DNA of 7,527 nt from JBGLNL01 sp964548045 (GTDB lineage Bacteria; Chloroflexota; Dehalococcoidia; SZUA-161; SpSt-899): positions 1-7,527 of the forward strand of contig CAZJQZ010000113.1 of assembly GCA_964548045.1 (NCBI GenBank). Reading direction: 5' to 3'. A program made the translations under genes and the position numbers. Positions 5,961-7,527 of this stretch are shown here, piece after piece (positions within the stretch are counted from its first letter, which is position 1; every line of letters begins with the position of its first letter). The notes beneath the pieces are model-generated. The model searched no databases. It was not told where the DNA came from and saw only the letters and a program-made list of their open reading frames with translations.

Positions 5961-7159
5961 AATTCTATCCCCATTGCTTCTGCTACTATATCGAGGTCCT
6001 TGTCTCCCCGTCCGGAAAGATTCACCACAATGATTCTGTCTGAAGTCAAACCTTTCGCTATTTGAGTGGCGTGATATACCGCGTGTGACGATTCAAGCGC
6101 CGGGATGATCCCTTCGATTTCCGAGAGCATACGAAATCCTTCAAGGGCCTCGTCATCGGTTGTGGCGGTATAGGTGGCGCGGTCAATCTCCTTGAGATAG
6201 CTGTGTTCCGGACCTACGCCGGGGTAGTCCAGCCCAGCCGAGATGCTGTGTGTCGGGCTTACCTGTCCGTGTTTGTCCTGTAGCAGGTATGATCGAGCCC
6301 CATGCAACACGCCGTCGCTTCCGAGGAGTAATGTAGCGCAGTGCTCTTGCCCCTCGAGTCCTCTCCCGGCCGCTTCAACCCCGACAAGCTTGACATCCGC
6401 ATCTTCGAGGAAGGGGTGGAAAATCCCTATTGCGTTGCTTCCGCCGCCGACGCAGGCCACGACGTAATCGGGAAGCCGGTTATATTGTGAAAGCATTTGC
6501 TCCCTGGTTTCCCGTCCGATTATCAATTGTAAATCTCTCACCAGCATCGGATACGGATGCGGGCCCACGATTGATCCGATCAGGTAGTGGGTGGTGCGCA
6601 CATTGGTTACCCAGTCGCGAATGGCCTCGTTGACGGCATCCTTCAGTGTCTGGCTTCCTGAAGTTACCGGCCGGACCTCGGCTCCCAGTAGCTTCATGCG
6701 GAAGACGTTGGGCGATTGCCGGTGGATATCCTCTTCACCCATGTAGACGATGCATTCCATTCCCAGCAGGGCGCAGATGGTAGCTGTGGCCACGCCATGC
6801 TGGCCGGCGCCGGTTTCGGCAATGATGCGTTTCTTGCCCATGCGCCGGGCCAGGAGTCCTTGCCCAAGAGCGTTGTTTATTTTGTGAGCGCCTGTGTGGG
6901 CCAAGTCCTCCCTTTTGAGCAGGATTTGTGCCCCGCCCATTTCCTGTGAAAGCCTTTTGGCATGATATAGCGGGGTGGGCCTGCCGACATATTCGATGCA
7001 CAGGCTGTCAAATTCATCCCAGAAGGTCTGGTCTTTGCGGGCTTCCTCATAGGCCTGATCAAGTTCTTTCAGGGCCGGCATCAGGGTTTCCGGGACGAAT
7101 TTCCCGCCCCATAAACCGAAATGCCCTTTTGCATCTGGTAGTTTTGTCGTATTATTCAT
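5957..7159 (-). CDS. trpB: Tryptophan synthase, beta subunit
   Basis: TrpB is the PLP enzyme that condenses indole with L-serine to give tryptophan. The 400 residues are full length and begin with the usual GHFGLWGGKFVPETL segment (12-26). The PLP lysine is Lys93 in HTGAHKINNALGQ, and the catalytic Glu is Glu115 in AETGAGQHG (Lys87 and Glu109 in Salmonella). The phosphate-binding VGGGSNAIG and the C-terminal SGRGDKD are present. The length and these motifs fit the standard TrpB1 that partners TrpA, as opposed to the longer TrpB2. An AAGAGG (7170-7175) ten bases before the ATG serves as the ribosome binding site. It lies inside the end of the upstream transposase gene, whose TGA overlaps the trpB ATG. 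No attenuator or trp leader is in the window. Other trp genes, if any, lie beyond the right edge. Confidence 0.97.
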   Translation of the reverse strand: MNNTTKLPDAKGHFGLWGGKFVPETLMPALKELDQAYEEARKDQTFWDEFDSLCIEYVGRPTPLYHAKRLSQEMGGAQILLKREDLAHTGAHKINNALGQGLLARRMGKKRIIAETGAGQHGVATATICALLGMECIVYMGEEDIHRQSPNVFRMKLLGAEVRPVTSGSQTLKDAVNEAIRDWVTNVRTTHYLIGSIVGPHPYPMLVRDLQLIIGRETREQMLSQYNRLPDYVVACVGGGSNAIGIFHPFLEDADVKLVGVEAAGRGLEGQEHCATLLLGSDGVLHGARSYLLQDKHGQVSPTHSISAGLDYPGVGPEHSYLKEIDRATYTATTDDEALEGFRMLSEIEGIIPALESSHAVYHATQIAKGLTSDRIIVVNLSGRGDKDLDIVAEAMGIEL

Positions 7160-7527
7160 TTCATTTGTGCCTCTTGCAAGATTTCAGGATTGTTTTCATC
7201 TTTTTCCCAGTTGATCGGATTATCGATTATGTATTGGCGAATGCCGTTCAATTCGTTTTCATCGCGGATAACGCGTTCGTAATAGTTGCGTTGCCATAGC
7301 TTCCCTTCAATTGGTGCAATGAGTCCCTGCTTGATCATTCGGAGATATTCATTTGTTGTCATGGTTTTAAACCATTGAACAATTCTCCCTAACGTTGGTT
7401 TTTGTTGTAGGGGCGAACCTATGTGTTCGCCCTTTTCCGGGCAGACACGATGGTCTGCCCCTACGCATTCGTCCGAAACAAAAATGATGCCGTGAATATG
7501 ATTGGGCATGATTACAAATTGATCGAT
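7156..7527 (-). CDS. REP-associated tyrosine transposase (RAYT, Y1 superfamily), N-terminus beyond window
   Basis: The C-terminal 123 or so residues of a single-strand DNA transposase-like HUH nuclease are visible. The frame is open to the right edge, reading IDQFVIMPNHIHGIIF; that places the His-x-His metal motif (HIH) just inside the window and shows that the Met at 7509 is internal, not a start. Downstream come TLGRIVQWFKTMTTNEY and then WQRNYYERVIRDENELNGIR followed by QYIIDNP, where the Tyr of RQYIIDNP is the likely nucleophile. These are hallmarks of TnpA-REP/RAYT proteins, which recognise REP palindromes and are often single-copy and not autonomous. The stretch between the HUH motif and the tyrosine helix is encoded by an inverted pair of GTAG hairpins (7407-7464). 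The TGA overlaps the trpB ATG. The visible part has no frameshift. Whether the N-terminus is intact cannot be judged here. Confidence 0.88.
   Translation of the reverse strand: MDQFVIMPNHIHGIIFVSDECVGADHRVCPEKGEHIGSPLQQKPTLGRIVQWFKTMTTNEYLRMIKQGLIAPIEGKLWQRNYYERVIRDENELNGIRQYIIDNPINWEKDENNPEILQEAQMK
7407..7464. repeat. Inverted pair of REP-like hairpins, each headed by GTAG
   Basis: On the plus strand GTAG (7407-7410) precedes a perfect hairpin GGGCGAAC/GTTCGCCC (7411-7418 and 7425-7432). On the minus strand GTAG (7464-7461) precedes a second perfect hairpin GGGCAGAC/GTCTGCCC (arms 7453-7460 and 7439-7446). Six bases separate them. The outer ends GTAGGGGC and GCCCCTAC are also complementary, so one long stem can compete with the two hairpins. 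A GTAG tetranucleotide at the 5' foot of a hairpin is the known form of RAYT substrates, and a head-to-head pair is BIME-like. The element is translated in frame within the transposase gene. Confidence 0.8.

Noticed and set aside
5535..6065. Plus-strand open frame of 176 residues opposite trpA and trpB
   Set aside because: It lies antisense across the trpB-trpA junction, where both real genes are fully conserved. No independent coding signal is seen.
1..7527. CRISPR array, riboswitch or trp attenuator
   Set aside because: No regularly spaced direct repeats are present, and the only structured leader candidates are the terminators and REP-like hairpins listed. The 5' end of any trp transcript lies outside the window.

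Overview
The window is a compact bacterial chromosomal segment. Almost all genes lie on the minus strand; one, a predicted surface protein, is on the plus strand. Base composition looks moderate (about half GC) and intergenic gaps are short. The mix of a tryptophan synthase operon, an ATP-grasp succinyl-CoA ligase, a bifunctional prepilin peptidase and an EpsI-type exosortase-associated protein would fit Chloroflexota of the class Dehalococcoidia. That is a low-to-moderate confidence guess from gene content and protein flavour, with no marker gene behind it.

Left part (1-1880): a divergent pair. On the minus strand is an EpsI-like (DUF3485) membrane protein of the exosortase world. On the plus strand is a small acidic secreted protein with an N-terminal signal peptide and a C-terminal tripartite sorting signal (Pro-Glu motif, hydrophobic helix, Arg cluster). 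The secreted protein has its own strong promoter with an extended -10, a good ribosome binding site and a strong intrinsic terminator. Together they look like a sorting factor beside its substrate; no exosortase peptidase gene lies inside the window.

Middle part (1880-4380): about 200 bases between convergent genes hold two opposed intrinsic terminators and a short palindromic repeat unit. Then, reading on the minus strand, tRNA-Ser(UGA) is followed after seven bases by the ribosome binding site of sucC and then by sucD. There is no room for a conventional promoter between the tRNA and sucC, so the tRNA and the two succinyl-CoA ligase genes probably share a transcript starting at the promoter just upstream of the tRNA.

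Right part (4378-7527): reading on the minus strand, the C-terminal part of a REP-associated tyrosine transposase (RAYT, cut by the window edge) overlaps trpB by an ATGA junction. trpB overlaps trpA by another ATGA junction, and a type IV prepilin peptidase gene follows 38 bases later, with a promoter-like sequence of its own. The RAYT reading frame contains an inverted pair of GTAG-headed hairpins, which is the expected form of a RAYT substrate.

The most interesting points are the candidate EpsI/sorting-signal pair, the REP pair embedded in the transposase gene and its coupling to trpBA, and the tRNA-sucCD arrangement. The core metabolic genes themselves look intact and ordinary, apart from one unusual loop in SucC.
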